DNA from: Erythrobacter sp. | Lineage (GTDB): Bacteria; Pseudomonadota; Alphaproteobacteria; Sphingomonadales; Sphingomonadaceae | Length of the DNA stretch: 64,000 nt | Assembly (NCBI GenBank): GCA_009993635.1 | Contig: JAACTC010000009.1 | Location: 62,001-126,000 of the forward strand | Direction of reading: 5' to 3' | In this document: piece after piece, positions 25,976 to 35,881 of the stretch | Numbering within the stretch: the stretch's first letter is position 1 | Layout: the number at the start of each line of letters is the position of its first letter | Program-made: the position numbers and the translations under genes | Notes under the pieces: model-generated | Database searches by the model: none | What the model saw: only the letters and a program-made list of their open reading frames with translations | Told to the model about the DNA's origin: nothing

Positions 25976-26769
25976 AGCGCAAACTCGGTGGTCAGCGGCA
26001 CGTGGTCTGAAGGGCGTTCCCAATTGCGCGCGTCTTCGAACACGGAATGCCCGGTCGCCTGCTTCGCCAGATCGGGGCTGGCCCACATGTGGTCCAGTCG
26101 GCGGCCCTTGTCGTTGGTCTGCCAATTCGGATTGCGATAGCTCCACCAGCTGTAATACCGCTGTGGGGCGGGCACATGCTCGCGCCCGATATCGGTCCAG
26201 CCGTGCGCGTCCATGAAGCGTTGCAGCGCCTCGACCTCGACCGGCGTATGGCTGACCACTTTGAGCAGTTGCTTGTGGCTCCACACATCGCTTTCCAGCG
26301 GGGCGATGTTGAAATCGCCCACGATCAGCGTTGGCTGCTCCACCTTTTCGGCCCAGCGCGTCATCCGTTCAAGGAAATCGAGCTTCTGGCCGAACTTCGC
26401 GTTCACCTCGCGGTCGGGCACGTCGCCGCCCGCGGGCACATAGACGTTCTCGATCACCATGCCCTGATGCGCGGGGTCGGTCAGCTGTACGCCGATATGG
26501 CGCGCCTCGCCATTATCCTGCCAGTCGTGGCGCGAGAATTCCCTGAACGGCAGGCGGCTGACCGTAGCAACGCCGTGGTAGCCCTTCTGCCCGTGGATCG
26601 CGATATGCTCGTAGCCCAGTTCGCGGAACGCCTTGGCGGGGAACTGCTCTTCGACGCACTTGATCTCCTGCAGGCACAGCACGTCGGGCGCGTTTTCGGT
26701 GAGGAATCGCTCCACCAGCGGCATGCGCAGGCGGACCGAATTGATGTTCCAGGTGGTGACAGAAACCAT
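25972..26769 (-). CDS. xthA: Exodeoxyribonuclease III
   Basis: 265 residues. AP endonuclease/3' exonuclease of base excision repair. Motifs: TTWNINSVR at the N-terminus, LCLQEIKC (Glu35, metal), GYHGVATVSR, GDFNIAPLESDVW, RLDHMWAS and the C-terminal catalytic SDHVPLTTEF. ATG 26769 gives the canonical N-terminus; the open frame upstream to 27003 overlaps the divergent phosphatase gene. First gene of a coupled xthA-ribA-GNAT series. Confidence 0.96.
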   Translation of the reverse strand: MVSVTTWNINSVRLRMPLVERFLTENAPDVLCLQEIKCVEEQFPAKAFRELGYEHIAIHGQKGYHGVATVSRLPFREFSRHDWQDNGEARHIGVQLTDPAHQGMVIENVYVPAGGDVPDREVNAKFGQKLDFLERMTRWAEKVEQPTLIVGDFNIAPLESDVWSHKQLLKVVSHTPVEVEALQRFMDAHGWTDIGREHVPAPQRYYSWWSYRNPNWQTNDKGRRLDHMWASPDLAKQATGHSVFEDARNWERPSDHVPLTTEFAL

Positions 26770-26908
26770 GGCCGCGGACTTAGGGCGGGGGAGTGCCCCG
26801 GGCAAGTCGCGCCCTTCGCCATTCCTGGCGTGCGGGATTTCGCGCGGTTGTCTCATAGCCGTGCAAGGGGCATGGAACCGCGCGCATCTTGCGATGAGGG
26901 AGCCACAG

Positions 26909-28372
26909 ATGATCCGCCGAACCGCCCGAATTTCCAGCCGCTGGGCCACTGCCCTGGCCGCGATCGCCGCCCTGCCGCTAGCCGCGTGCAGCAACACGAC
27001 CAATTATTACGGCGCGGAACCGGGCGTGCAGAGCGCACAGGCATCCGATGCATCCGGCGGGCGGGCGAAGAACGTGATCCTGTTCGTCGGTGACGGGATG
27101 GGTATTTCCACCATCACCGCCGCGCGGATACTTGCCGGGCAACGGCAGGGCCAGACGGGCGAGGAATACCGGCTGAGCTTCGAAACCTTCGACAATGTGG
27201 CGCTGGTCAAGACCTACAACACCGATGCGCAGGTGGCGGACAGTGCGGGCACGGCCTCCGCCCTCAACACCGGCAGCAAGACGCGTATCGGCGTGATCAA
27301 CACCCCACCGGAGATACCGCGTGGCGATTGTGCTGCGTCGCAGGGCAGGGTGCTCCCCCGGATCGCGGACGAGGCGCTGATGCATGGGAAGGCGGTGGGC
27401 ATCGTCACCACCACGCGGCTGACTCATGCGACCCCGGCCGCAGTCTATGGCCTCAGCCCCGACCGCGACTGGGAGGCCGATTCCGATATTCCCGCAGCGA
27501 TGCGGGCTGCGGGCTGCCCCGACCTGGCGCAGCAGCTGGTCGCATTTCCGTTTACGGTCGCGCTGGGCGGCGGCGTTGGCAAATTCGTCGGCAGTGCGAA
27601 GGGCGGCAGCAGGATCGACGCGGCGGCCGACCTGCCGGGCGAATGGTCCGCAAGAACGGGTGGCACCTATGTGACCGACACCGACGCGATGCGCCGCGCA
27701 TCGCTCGACAAGCCGGTTCTCGGCCTGTTTGCCCGCAGCCATCTCGAATACATGGAGAACCGCGCACCGGGCACCGGCGAGCCGACCTTGACCGAGATGA
27801 CCGCCGAATCGATCCGCCGGCTGTCGGACGATCCCGACGGCTATTACCTGATGGTCGAAGGCGGCCGGATCGATCATGGGCACCATGCGGGTCAGGCCGG
27901 GTTGGCGCTGACCGAGACGATCGAGTTCGCCCGCGCGATCCAGTATGCGGTGGAGAATACCGATCCTGCCGAAACGCTGATCCTGGTCACCGCGGATCAC
28001 AGCCACGTGTTCACGATGGCGGGCTATCCCAAGCGCGGCAATCCGATCCTGGGCCTGGTCACGCCGCCAGGCGACGGCGATGAAGATCACATCGGCGGCG
28101 CGGATGGCAGCCCCGTGCTCGCCGCCGACGGCAAGCCTTACAGCACGCTGAGCTACGCCAATGGCCCCGGCGCGGTACGGGGGGAGCGCCCCGAGCCCGG
28201 CACGGGCGTGCAGGCGCGCCAGCAATCGCTGATACCGCTCGGCTCGGAAACGCATGGTGGCGAGGATGTCGCGCTGTTCGGCACCGGGCCGGGGGCGCAG
28301 AGGGTGCACGGCGTGATCGAGCAGAACGTCGTCGCCGATATCATGCGTGCCGCATTCGGCTGGGAGGATTGA
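26909..28372 (+). CDS. Lipoprotein alkaline phosphatase (PhoA superfamily)
   Basis: 487 residues. Signal peptide with lipobox LPLAACSN (Cys27), so it is probably anchored to the outer membrane facing the periplasm instead of being soluble. Phosphatase motifs: metal ligand Asp62 in VGDGMGIS, nucleophile Ser112 in VADSAGTASA, EGGRIDHGHHAG, and VTADHSHVF. Hydrolyses phosphomonoesters to supply phosphate. GAGGGA 7 bases upstream selects ATG 26909 over 26894. Divergent from xthA, with 139 bases between starts. Confidence 0.93.
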   Translation: MIRRTARISSRWATALAAIAALPLAACSNTTNYYGAEPGVQSAQASDASGGRAKNVILFVGDGMGISTITAARILAGQRQGQTGEEYRLSFETFDNVALVKTYNTDAQVADSAGTASALNTGSKTRIGVINTPPEIPRGDCAASQGRVLPRIADEALMHGKAVGIVTTTRLTHATPAAVYGLSPDRDWEADSDIPAAMRAAGCPDLAQQLVAFPFTVALGGGVGKFVGSAKGGSRIDAAADLPGEWSARTGGTYVTDTDAMRRASLDKPVLGLFARSHLEYMENRAPGTGEPTLTEMTAESIRRLSDDPDGYYLMVEGGRIDHGHHAGQAGLALTETIEFARAIQYAVENTDPAETLILVTADHSHVFTMAGYPKRGNPILGLVTPPGDGDEDHIGGADGSPVLAADGKPYSTLSYANGPGAVRGERPEPGTGVQARQQSLIPLGSETHGGEDVALFGTGPGAQRVHGVIEQNVVADIMRAAFGWED

Positions 28373-28675
28373 TCGCTGGCGGGCGGGAGGGCGATCTCTC
28401 CCGCACCGCCCCGCCTGACTGGCCCGCCTAATTGGTCAGCGTAGCAGGCAAAGGAAAACCCCCGCACCGGGGGCAGTGGCACGGGGGTTCCTTACGAGCG
28501 TTCGTCACGCTTGCGACAAGGCCGGTCTATGAAGGGAAACCGGTGGGGCAACAGGGGGGAAAACCCGCCGGTTCATCCAGGCCTTGTTGGATGTAAACTA
28601 GGGACGCCCGCCTTGCCTGCCAATGAACGCGGCGGGCATTCGACCGCGCGCACGCGTCATCCCTCGACGAACGGT
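28373..28675. other. 303-base intergenic stretch between convergent genes
   Basis: Holds the hairpin at 28457-28489 and little else recognisable. After it comes a GC-mixed segment with short Gly-like runs (CAGGGGGG near 28551) and no reading frame with a ribosome-binding site that I would support. No tRNA-like cloverleaf was found by eye. Confidence 0.5.
28457..28489. terminator. Bidirectional hairpin between phosphatase and lolA
   Basis: AACCCCCG (28457-28464) pairs with CGGGGGTT (28482-28489); an alternative inner hairpin CCCCC/GGGGG exists at 28459-28473. On the minus strand the stem is followed by TTCC and TTTG, on the plus strand by CCTTACG. Likely ends transcripts from both convergent genes, 84 bases after the phosphatase stop and 186 after the lolA stop. 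Confidence 0.5.
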
Positions 28676-29344
28676 TTACCGTGGCCGACGGGATGCACGG
28701 CGCGGATCCTTGTAGGTGAACGACGAATCGCTCACCGAAACGCCGTAACGCTGGTTCGACAGCCGCACGGTGGTGCGGTTGTTCTGCGCATCGAGCGAGA
28801 CCCAGTTGGTCAGCTCCCATCCGCCCGGCGCATTGCCATCGCGCACGAAGATCAGCGTGATGACGCCGTATTCTGGTTTCTTGGGGTCGCGTACTTCGAC
28901 CGAAAGCACGTTCGGATTGCCGGTGCTGCGCAGCTTGCCGTACTTCTTCACGTCGCGGTTCGGGTCGAGCAGCGCGCCCAGCGGGGAATTGCTGATCGGC
29001 CACCGCTGTACCTGGTTGACCTCGTAATCGATCATGGTGAGCGACTGGCCGTTGGAAACGATCAGCAGCGGCACGCCTTTGGCGTATTCGAACCGGATCT
29101 TGCCCGGCCGCTTGAGCGTCATCGTGCCGCTGACCGTCTGCCCGTTGCGGTCGGTCTGCGTGAAGTTGGCGCGCATCGTGCTGATCCCGCGCAGGGCGGC
29201 GACCGCATCGTCGAGCGACCCCGCCGACGCGGCGAGCGCGGGCGTGGGCAGCGTGGCCGTGACCGCGATCGGTGCGGCAAGGATGAGCGAAAGACTGGCA
29301 AGCCCGGCGAGCGGGCGGCGAGCAGGATTTTTCATGGTCGTCAT
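28676..29344 (-). CDS. lolA: Outer-membrane lipoprotein carrier protein LolA
   Basis: 222 residues. Signal peptide about 1-38 (ATLPTPALAAS). LolA fold: MRANFTQTDRNGQTVSGTMTL broken across residues 57-77, RPGKIRFEYAKG (typical 'P.kfRw.y') and LLIVSNGQSLTMID. LolA ferries lipoproteins from LolCDE across the periplasm; several lipoproteins in this window would depend on it. GGAGG 6 bases upstream fixes ATG 29344. The C-terminus is unusually basic (DPRRASRRPR). Confidence 0.92.
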   Translation of the reverse strand: MTTMKNPARRPLAGLASLSLILAAPIAVTATLPTPALAASAGSLDDAVAALRGISTMRANFTQTDRNGQTVSGTMTLKRPGKIRFEYAKGVPLLIVSNGQSLTMIDYEVNQVQRWPISNSPLGALLDPNRDVKKYGKLRSTGNPNVLSVEVRDPKKPEYGVITLIFVRDGNAPGGWELTNWVSLDAQNNRTTVRLSNQRYGVSVSDSSFTYKDPRRASRRPR

Positions 29345-29420
29345 AACGGCCTCCGTAGGGGTACCGGAGTGAACCGCGCGTGAGCGGCACTGTTCCCGTA
29401 CCGCAAGGCCGAAGCCGACC

Positions 29421-29588
29421 TTACTTGATCTTGGCTTCCTTGAACTCGACGTGCTTGCGCACGACCGGGTCGTATTTGCGGAAGGTCATCTTCTCGGTGA
29501 TGTTCCGCGGATTCTTCTTCGTCACGTAGTAGAAGCCGGTGTCCGCGGTCGACACGAGCTTGATCTTGACGGTTGCGGGCTTCGCCAT
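29421..29588 (-). CDS. rpmG: Ribosomal protein L33
   Basis: 55 residues: [20 protein letters not shown], then YVTKKNPRN and a basic C-terminus ending EFKEAKIK. Full-length L33 of the alphaproteobacterial Cys-less type, so it does not bind zinc. Easy to miss because of its size and because larger false frames cover it. Lies between arfB and lolA on the same strand; the 173 bases upstream should hold its promoter, though no convincing -10 box is visible. Confidence 0.96.
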   Translation of the reverse strand: MAKPATVKIKLVSTADTGFYYVTKKNPRNITEKMTFRKYDPVVRKHVEFKEAKIK

Positions 29589-29761
29589 AACTCAAATCCT
29601 GCCAGTTCATTGGCCCGGCCATCGGTGGTTCGCCCTTGCGGAGCTTCACGATGTGCAGCGGGGAAAAAACAACAGGCGGCGCACACGGCACCGCCCGATC
29701 GCAGGCGCTATTGGCTGTGGGCTGGGGAAAAGTCAAGCTGCCAGTCGCGCGGCAGGTGGCA

Positions 29762-30178
29762 CTACCAATCCTGGCGGCTTGGCTTCCCGCGATTGGCCTT
29801 TACCTGCCCGCGCTCTTTCTTGGCTTTCAGCCGCTGCGTCTTGCCCACGCGATTGAGCCGGGTCTTGGCGCGTTTCTTGGGCCTACGGTGCGCCTCGCGC
29901 AGCAAGTCCTCCAGCTTCTCGCGCGCCAGAGAGCGATTCGCGTCCTGCGTGCGGTGGTCGCGCGCGACGATCAGGATGTCGCCGGCGTCGGTCAGGCGAT
30001 TGCCGGCAACCTCGCCCAGCCGCCGGAAGGCGAAGGGCGACAGGCGCAGCTTGTAGGCGTTGACGCGCAGCTGGACTTCGGTGGCGACCTTGTTGGCATT
30101 CTGCCCGCCGGGGCCGGAGCCGGCGACAAAACGTTCTTCGGCCAAAGCATGGGCGCGGGCGATGATCTCGTCGAGCAC
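29762..30178 (-). CDS. arfB: Alternative ribosome-rescue peptidyl-tRNA hydrolase ArfB
   Basis: 138 residues. Release-factor-like domain with the catalytic GGQ (24-26, in GSGPGGQNANKVATEV) and a basic unstructured C-terminal tail (RRPKKRAKTRLNRVGKTQ, then KAKKERGQVK) that enters the mRNA channel of stalled ribosomes. This combination separates ArfB from RF1/RF2. Nine bases separate it from the pseudouridine synthase stop, suggesting one transcript with it and pabB-pabC. Confidence 0.95.
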   Translation of the reverse strand: MLDEIIARAHALAEERFVAGSGPGGQNANKVATEVQLRVNAYKLRLSPFAFRRLGEVAGNRLTDAGDILIVARDHRTQDANRSLAREKLEDLLREAHRRPKKRAKTRLNRVGKTQRLKAKKERGQVKANRGKPSRQDW

Positions 30179-30187
30179 GGCGCCCCC

Positions 30188-30841
30188 TCAGGTCTCCGCA
30201 AAGCCCAGCGCGGCGAAATCGGCCGGCAGCGGGCTGGTCGCCGCGATGTCCGTCTTGCCTTCGCGCACGACCGTGATCGCGCTGGCGTGCAGCATGGTGC
30301 GCGGGGCACCGCCGCGCGATCCGTACACCGGGTCGCCGATCAGCGCGATGCCGATGCCGCTCGCGGCGTGGACGCGGATCTGGTGCGTGCGCCCCGTCGC
30401 GGGCCGGAATTCGACCAGCGCGCGCCCCTCATGCTCGGCCACCACGCGCCATTCGGTGACCGACGGCTTGCCCTTCTTGGCCGGAATCATCCGCCAGCCC
30501 TTTTCGGCGCTGCTGATCTTCGAAAGCGCCAGCTCGATCCGGCCTTCGCGTTCATCGGGAATGCCCGCCAGGATGCCGTGGTATACCTTGGTCACCGCCT
30601 GCGCTTCGAACGCGGCGGCGAATCGCTTGTGCGCCTTGGGGTTGCGCGCCAGTAGCAGGCAGCCGCTGGTATCGGTATCGAGCCGGTGGACCGGCAAGGG
30701 CCGCCGCTGGAACCCCAGTTTCAGCGAATCGAGATGATCCTCAAGGCATTCGCCGCCCTTGCGGGGGCGGTCGATCGGCAATCCGGCGGGCTTGTCGATC
30801 ACTAGGGCCTCGCCGTCTTCGTACAGGATGGGGATATTCAT
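30188..30841 (-). CDS. RluA-family pseudouridine synthase
   Basis: 217 residues. Catalytic Asp55 in VHRLDTDTSG, with VIDKPAGLPID near the N-terminus and ATGRTHQIRVH toward the C-terminus. Isomerises uridine in rRNA or tRNA; the target is not predictable. No S4 RNA-binding domain, so it is the short RluA-like form. Its ATG overlaps the pabB-pabC stop by 4 bases. Confidence 0.93.
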   Translation of the reverse strand: MNIPILYEDGEALVIDKPAGLPIDRPRKGGECLEDHLDSLKLGFQRRPLPVHRLDTDTSGCLLLARNPKAHKRFAAAFEAQAVTKVYHGILAGIPDEREGRIELALSKISSAEKGWRMIPAKKGKPSVTEWRVVAEHEGRALVEFRPATGRTHQIRVHAASGIGIALIGDPVYGSRGGAPRTMLHASAITVVREGKTDIAATSPLPADFAALGFAET

Positions 30842-32664
30842 ATCAGCCTCGCTCGCATTAGCCCGCGTACCGCGTTGCCGATGAAAAAACCGTCTGCCAG
30901 ATCGTCTAGGGTCACTTCCCCTTCGACCGCGCGCCCCTCGCCGATCAGCGATTCGCGAAACACCCCCGGCAGCAGCCCCAGGCCGAGGCGCGGCGTGACC
31001 AGCGTTCCGTCGCGCTCCACGAAAACGCTGGTCCAGCTGCCTTCGGTCACCAGCCCGTCATCGCGCACCAGCAGCGCCTCGTGCGCGTCCACCTCGTGCG
31101 CGGCGGCGAGTGCATCGGCGTAGAATCCGCGGTCGGTGGTCTTGTGCCGCAGCCGCCAGTCGCCCGTATCGACCGGCAGCGGTAGCGCGATGCAATCGAG
31201 CGGTTCGCTGGGCGTTACGGGCAGCGGGGCGACCTCTATCGCGGTTGCGCCCGAGCGTGCGCACAGCAAACGGACCCGCGCGCCTTCGCTCAGTTCGAAG
31301 CACAGCGCCTGGATCTGGTTGCGCGCCGCGTGGCGATCGAACGCATAGCCGAGTTCGCGCGCGCTGGTGGATAGGCGGGCGAGATGGCCTTCGAGCAGGG
31401 GAATGCCCTCTTCGGGGTCGAACCGCATGGTCTCGATCAAATCGAACGCGGGGGCGCGGCAGTCCGGGCTGCTTGCGCGCGCGAAGCCCGCCTTCACCTG
31501 CGCCTCGCGCCATTCGCTGAGCGGTTCGCTGTCCGCGACGATGCCCGCGCCCACGCCCAGCACGGCGGTACCGTGGCCGTTTTCGACCGGGGTGAGGCGC
31601 AGGGTGCGGATCGCGACGTTGAAGCTGGCCGAGCCATCCGCCCCGAAGGCACCGATTGCGCCGCAATACGGCCCGCGCGCATCGCGTTCCAGTTGGTCGA
31701 TGATCTCCATCGCGCGGATCTTGGGCGCGCCGGTGATCGAGCCACAGGGGAACAGCGCCGCCACGATGTCGGCCAGGCCGGTGCCCGGCTTCAGGTCGGC
31801 GCGCACCGTGCTGACCATCTGGTGCACCGTGGGGAAGCTTTCGACCTTGAAAGGCTCCTCCACCGTTACCGAGCCTGCCTGCGCCACGCGCGACAGATCG
31901 TTGCGCATCAGGTCGACGATCATCAGGTTTTCGGCCCGGTCCTTCTCGGAGCGGCCCAGTTCCACGGCCGCTGCATCGTCCTGCGCAGGATCGGCGTGAC
32001 GCGGGCGGGTGCCCTTCATCGGGCGGGCGGTGAGTTGCCCGTCCTCCACCTTGAAGAACAGTTCGGGCGACAGGCTGACCAGCGCGTGGCTGCCATCCCA
32101 CACCACGCCGCCGTGGCCCGCATGGGCGGCCTTGCGCAGCTGCGCATAGAGCGCCAGTGGATCGCCGCGATAGGCACCCGTCAGCGGCATGGTGAGGTTG
32201 GCCTGATAGATGTCGCCCGCCGCGATTCGCTGTTGCAGCTGCGCAAACCGATCCTGCCATGTGCCCAGCGTGATTGCCGGCTCCAGCGGGCCGAGACTGG
32301 CGGTGCCCGGCGCGCGCGACGCCAGCCAGCCCTCGATCTCGTCCGCCGGGATCGCCTGTTCGGCCTCAAACAGCCCCAGCCACACCAGCGGGCCGGCCGC
32401 GCCCGTGCGCGTATCGGCCAGCGGGCGCAGCCTGGGCTCCAGCGCAAGCCCCGCCTCGTAGGCGAAAAATCCCGCCAGCGTGCCGCCGCGCTCCGCGTGT
32501 GCGGCTTCGGCTGCCGTCAGCGTATCGGCAACCTCGTCCGCCCGCAGCGCGCGGAAAATCGCCGTGGGCGATTCGAACAGGCGCGCACCGCCGCTCGCGC
32601 CCTCCGCGCCGGGGGCACGCGCATCGTCGAGCAGGATGAAAGGATCTGCCGTTGCCATTCCCAT
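30838..32664 (-). CDS. pabB: Fused aminodeoxychorismate synthase I and aminodeoxychorismate lyase (PabB-PabC)
   Basis: 608 residues. Residues 1 to about 370 form the chorismate-binding PabB half ([53 protein letters not shown] [20 protein letters not shown]). From about 385 the PLP-dependent PabC half follows ([16 protein letters not shown] with the Schiff-base Lys, [20 protein letters not shown]). Together they make 4-aminobenzoate for folate from chorismate; the glutaminase PabA is elsewhere. Such fusions are common in alphaproteobacteria. An ATG at 32658 is an alternative start. Confidence 0.94.
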   Translation of the reverse strand: MGMATADPFILLDDARAPGAEGASGGARLFESPTAIFRALRADEVADTLTAAEAAHAERGGTLAGFFAYEAGLALEPRLRPLADTRTGAAGPLVWLGLFEAEQAIPADEIEGWLASRAPGTASLGPLEPAITLGTWQDRFAQLQQRIAAGDIYQANLTMPLTGAYRGDPLALYAQLRKAAHAGHGGVVWDGSHALVSLSPELFFKVEDGQLTARPMKGTRPRHADPAQDDAAAVELGRSEKDRAENLMIVDLMRNDLSRVAQAGSVTVEEPFKVESFPTVHQMVSTVRADLKPGTGLADIVAALFPCGSITGAPKIRAMEIIDQLERDARGPYCGAIGAFGADGSASFNVAIRTLRLTPVENGHGTAVLGVGAGIVADSEPLSEWREAQVKAGFARASSPDCRAPAFDLIETMRFDPEEGIPLLEGHLARLSTSARELGYAFDRHAARNQIQALCFELSEGARVRLLCARSGATAIEVAPLPVTPSEPLDCIALPLPVDTGDWRLRHKTTDRGFYADALAAAHEVDAHEALLVRDDGLVTEGSWTSVFVERDGTLVTPRLGLGLLPGVFRESLIGEGRAVEGEVTLDDLADGFFIGNAVRGLMRARLI

Positions 32665-32762
32665 CCGCTCTAGTCATCGGGCGGCGAATTGGAACCATCT
32701 TGACGGCCCGCAGGTGCTGCGCGCAAGCCCGAGGCGCAGTTGAAGGGCGGGGAGACAGCGCA

Positions 32763-34337
32763 GTGAGCACGATTTTTCTGGGTCGCAACGAGGCCGGGGA
32801 TGCGCAGGAACTGCTGCTGAGCCGCGCCAACCGCCACGGGCTGATCGCGGGCGCGACGGGCACGGGCAAGACGGTGACCCTGCAGGGGCTGGCGGAAAGT
32901 TTCTCCCGGCAGGGCGTGCCGGTGTTCGTCGCAGACGTGAAGGGCGATCTGGCGGGTCTTGCGGTGCCTGGCTCGGCCACGTTCAGGCACGCCGACAAGC
33001 TGCAGGCGCGTGCGGAAGAGCTGGGCATGAAAGACTATGCCTATGCCGATTTCCCGGTGATATTCTGGGATCTGTTCGGCGAACAGGGCCATCCGGTGCG
33101 CACCACGGTGTCCGAAATGGGTCCGCTGCTGCTCGCCCGGCTGCTCGACCTGAACGACACTCAGGAGGGCGTGCTGCAGATCGTCTTCCGCTATGCGGAC
33201 GATGCCGGGCTGCTGCTGCTCGATTTCGAAGACCTGCGCAGCATGCTGGCCTTCGCGGCGGAGAATATCGATCTGGTTTCGGGCGATTACGGGCGCATCA
33301 CCAAGGCATCCATCGGCGCGATCCAGCGCGCGCTGCTGACCTTCGAGAGCGAGGGCGCGGATCGTTTCTTCGGCGAGCCCGCGCTGGAGGTGGACGACCT
33401 GTTCCGCCTCGATGCAAGGGGGCGGGGCTTCATCAATATCCTCGCCGCCGACAGGCTGATGCGCAGCCCGAAGCTGTACGCGACCTACCTGTTCTGGCTG
33501 CTGGCCGAGCTGTTTGAAACGCTTCCCGAAGTGGGCGACCCGGAAAAACCAAAGCTGGTCTTCTTTTTCGACGAGGCGCACCTGCTGTTCGATGGCACCC
33601 CCAGGGCGTTTCAGGACAAGATCGAAACGGTGGTGCGCCTGATCCGCTCGAAAGGCGTGGGCGTGTTCTTCGTCACCCAAAATCCGATCGACATTCCCGA
33701 CGAAGTGGCAGGCCAGATCGGCAACCGGGTGCAGCACGCGCTGCGTGCCTTTACCCCGCGCGACCAGAAGGCGATTCGGGCAGCGGCGCAGACCTTCCGC
33801 ATCAATCCCGATCTCGATGTCGAGCAGGCGATCACCGAACTGAGGGTGGGCGAGGCGCTGGTCTCTACGCTGGGCGAGGATGGCGCGCCATCGGTGGTGC
33901 AGCGCACGCTGATCAAGCCGCCGCAAAGCCGCCTCGGCCCGCTGTCGCCGGGCGAACGCGCGGTGATCCTCGGCGCGAGCCCGCTGGCGGGCAAGTACGA
34001 TACGCCGGTGGATCGGGATAGCGCGGCGGAAGTGATCGCGCAGAAGATGGTCGACGCCGCCGAGACCGCGCAGGAGGTGGAGCAGCAGGGCGAGGCCGAG
34101 GTGCGCAAACGCCCGCGCAAGTCGACCTGCATCTGGGGCAAGGCGATTTCGCGCGGGACCAAGGTCGCCGCAGGCTCTGCCGCAGGAATGGCCGCGCGCA
34201 CCGTGCTGGGCAAGAAATCGCGCGCCAACCCGATGGCCTCGGGCGTTACCTCCGCAGCGGGCTCGATCGCGACCGACCTGGCCGGGCCGGTGGTCGGCAG
34301 TTTCGTTCGCAACCTTGTGGGCGGGTTGATGCGTTAG
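32763..34337 (+). CDS. HerA/FtsK-type ATPase, DUF853 (YjgR) family
   Basis: 524 residues from GTG 32763 (GGGGAG upstream); the frame opens further upstream but that part overlaps the pabB-pabC start region. Walker A GATGTGKT (residues 30-37), Walker [15 protein letters not shown], and [13 protein letters not shown] [20 protein letters not shown], the pattern of the DUF853 helicases. The C-terminus (about 460-524) is Gly/Ala/Ser-rich with a hydrophobic end ([20 protein letters not shown]). Cellular role in bacteria is poorly known; no NurA nuclease or defence gene is nearby. Confidence 0.92.
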   Translation: MSTIFLGRNEAGDAQELLLSRANRHGLIAGATGTGKTVTLQGLAESFSRQGVPVFVADVKGDLAGLAVPGSATFRHADKLQARAEELGMKDYAYADFPVIFWDLFGEQGHPVRTTVSEMGPLLLARLLDLNDTQEGVLQIVFRYADDAGLLLLDFEDLRSMLAFAAENIDLVSGDYGRITKASIGAIQRALLTFESEGADRFFGEPALEVDDLFRLDARGRGFINILAADRLMRSPKLYATYLFWLLAELFETLPEVGDPEKPKLVFFFDEAHLLFDGTPRAFQDKIETVVRLIRSKGVGVFFVTQNPIDIPDEVAGQIGNRVQHALRAFTPRDQKAIRAAAQTFRINPDLDVEQAITELRVGEALVSTLGEDGAPSVVQRTLIKPPQSRLGPLSPGERAVILGASPLAGKYDTPVDRDSAAEVIAQKMVDAAETAQEVEQQGEAEVRKRPRKSTCIWGKAISRGTKVAAGSAAGMAARTVLGKKSRANPMASGVTSAAGSIATDLAGPVVGSFVRNLVGGLMR

Positions 34338-34369
34338 ACCGCGGGCAGGCGCGTCAAACGAACGTCGAA

Positions 34370-35875
34370 CTAGCCCGCCAGCGGCAGGCGGATCTCGGCC
34401 CGGAGGCCGCCTTCGGGCCGGTTGGCCAGCACCAGTTCGCCGCGATGTTCGCGCACGATGGCGCGGGTAATCGTGAGGCCGAGGCCTGCACCGCCCGTGC
34501 CGCGGTTGCGGCTCGCCTCGCCGCGCCGGAAGGGTTCGAGCATCGCCGCGACATCCTGCGGCGGGATGCCCGGCCCGTCATCCTCCACCGCGATCGTCAC
34601 CATCCGCCCACCGCGTGACAGCGAGACCGACGCCGTCTCGCCATAGCGCAGCGCGTTCTCGATCAGGTTGCGCAGCGCCCTGCGCAACCATGTGACCTGC
34701 ACCGGCGCAACGATCCGTTCGGACGGGGCGAGGGTGACGGGCCGACCCATATCCTCGAACTCGTCGACCACGCTCTGCGCAAGCGCAGTCAGCTGCACCG
34801 GCTCTGGCGGATCCTTGGCGCGGCCGATCCGGGCGAGCGACAGAATGTCGTCGAGCGACTGGCGAAGATCCTCGATCACCTCTGCCATGCGCGCGCGCTG
34901 CGTTTCATCGGGGACCGATTCGATACGCACGCGCAGTGCCGCGAGCGGTGTCTTCAGATCGTGGCCGATCGCGCCCAGCATCACGTCCTTCTCGTCCAGC
35001 AGGCTGGCGATGCGGCTTTCGAGCAGGTTGTGCGCCGCAATCAGGCGGCTGACGTCTTCCGGCCCTTCGGGTGGCAGCGGTTCGCGCGCGGTCTGCGTCT
35101 GCGCGAAATCTTCCACCCGTTCGGTCAGCCGGGCGAGCGGCCGGGTGATCCGCCGCAGGACCAGATAGGTTGCCCCCAGCAGCACCAGAAACAGCAGCAC
35201 GGTCTGCGCGGCGATCAGCCACAGGGCACCCGCTTCCACCGGGGTGCGCAGCGTGCGCGCGACGATCCACGGGCCATCGGCGGTTTGCTGCATGCCTGCG
35301 ACCAGCACCTGCGTGTCGGTGCCTTGCAGGAGGGATTGCAGGCGCGGGCGGTCTTGCGCCAGCTGGGCCAGCAGCCGGTCGTCCGCCATCTCGCGCCGGG
35401 TCACCACCAGTTCCGTGGGATAGATGCCTTGCCGCGCGAGAATCTCCGCCAGCCGCTGCTCAGACCGGGTATCGCGCGCCTCGCCCGGCAGCAGGGGAGA
35501 GCGATCGGCCAGCCGCCCGGCAATCCGCGGCGGCAGGCGGCGGCGGGGGCGTTGCCCTTCGCGCGCCCCGGCCATGCCCATGCCGCGTTCGATATCCCGG
35601 TCGATCATGCCGTCGGGGGCCCCGCGGCGCAGCTCCCGCCGCAGCGCGCGGGGCAGGTCGTCGGCGCCGTCGCCCGTGCGATTGGCGGTGCGCAGCAGGT
35701 GGAAGGCAGCGGCGTTGATGCTTCCCACGTCGCGCCGATCCTCCACCGCGCGGTAGAGCAGCACGGCGGAGACGGCCTGCCCGATCAGCAGCGTCGCCGC
35801 GATGGCGAGCAGGCTCTGGCCCAGCAGGCTGCGGGGCAGGCGCAGAGGCGCAAAGCGGGAGGAGCGGCGCGCCAT
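34370..35875 (-). CDS. Sensor histidine kinase of the EF-hand two-component operon
   Basis: 501 residues. Two transmembrane helices (about 20-41 and 218-240) bound a 175-residue periplasmic sensor rich in Arg and Asp with no recognised domain. HAMP (about 241-295) leads to the H-box AIGHDLKTPLAALRVR (His305), N-box RNLIENALRYG, G1 DDGPGIP and G2 GTGGAGLGLTI. A complete EnvZ-like kinase. It follows its regulator gene by 6 bases, last in a three-gene transcript led by an EF-hand protein. Confidence 0.94.
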   Translation of the reverse strand: MARRSSRFAPLRLPRSLLGQSLLAIAATLLIGQAVSAVLLYRAVEDRRDVGSINAAAFHLLRTANRTGDGADDLPRALRRELRRGAPDGMIDRDIERGMGMAGAREGQRPRRRLPPRIAGRLADRSPLLPGEARDTRSEQRLAEILARQGIYPTELVVTRREMADDRLLAQLAQDRPRLQSLLQGTDTQVLVAGMQQTADGPWIVARTLRTPVEAGALWLIAAQTVLLFLVLLGATYLVLRRITRPLARLTERVEDFAQTQTAREPLPPEGPEDVSRLIAAHNLLESRIASLLDEKDVMLGAIGHDLKTPLAALRVRIESVPDETQRARMAEVIEDLRQSLDDILSLARIGRAKDPPEPVQLTALAQSVVDEFEDMGRPVTLAPSERIVAPVQVTWLRRALRNLIENALRYGETASVSLSRGGRMVTIAVEDDGPGIPPQDVAAMLEPFRRGEASRNRGTGGAGLGLTITRAIVREHRGELVLANRPEGGLRAEIRLPLAG

Positions 35876-35881
35876 TGCGGA

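Noticed and set aside
29708..29736. TTGACT (minus strand) as -35 box of the rpmG promoter
   Set aside because: No acceptable -10 hexamer at 16-19 bases; left as unsupported.
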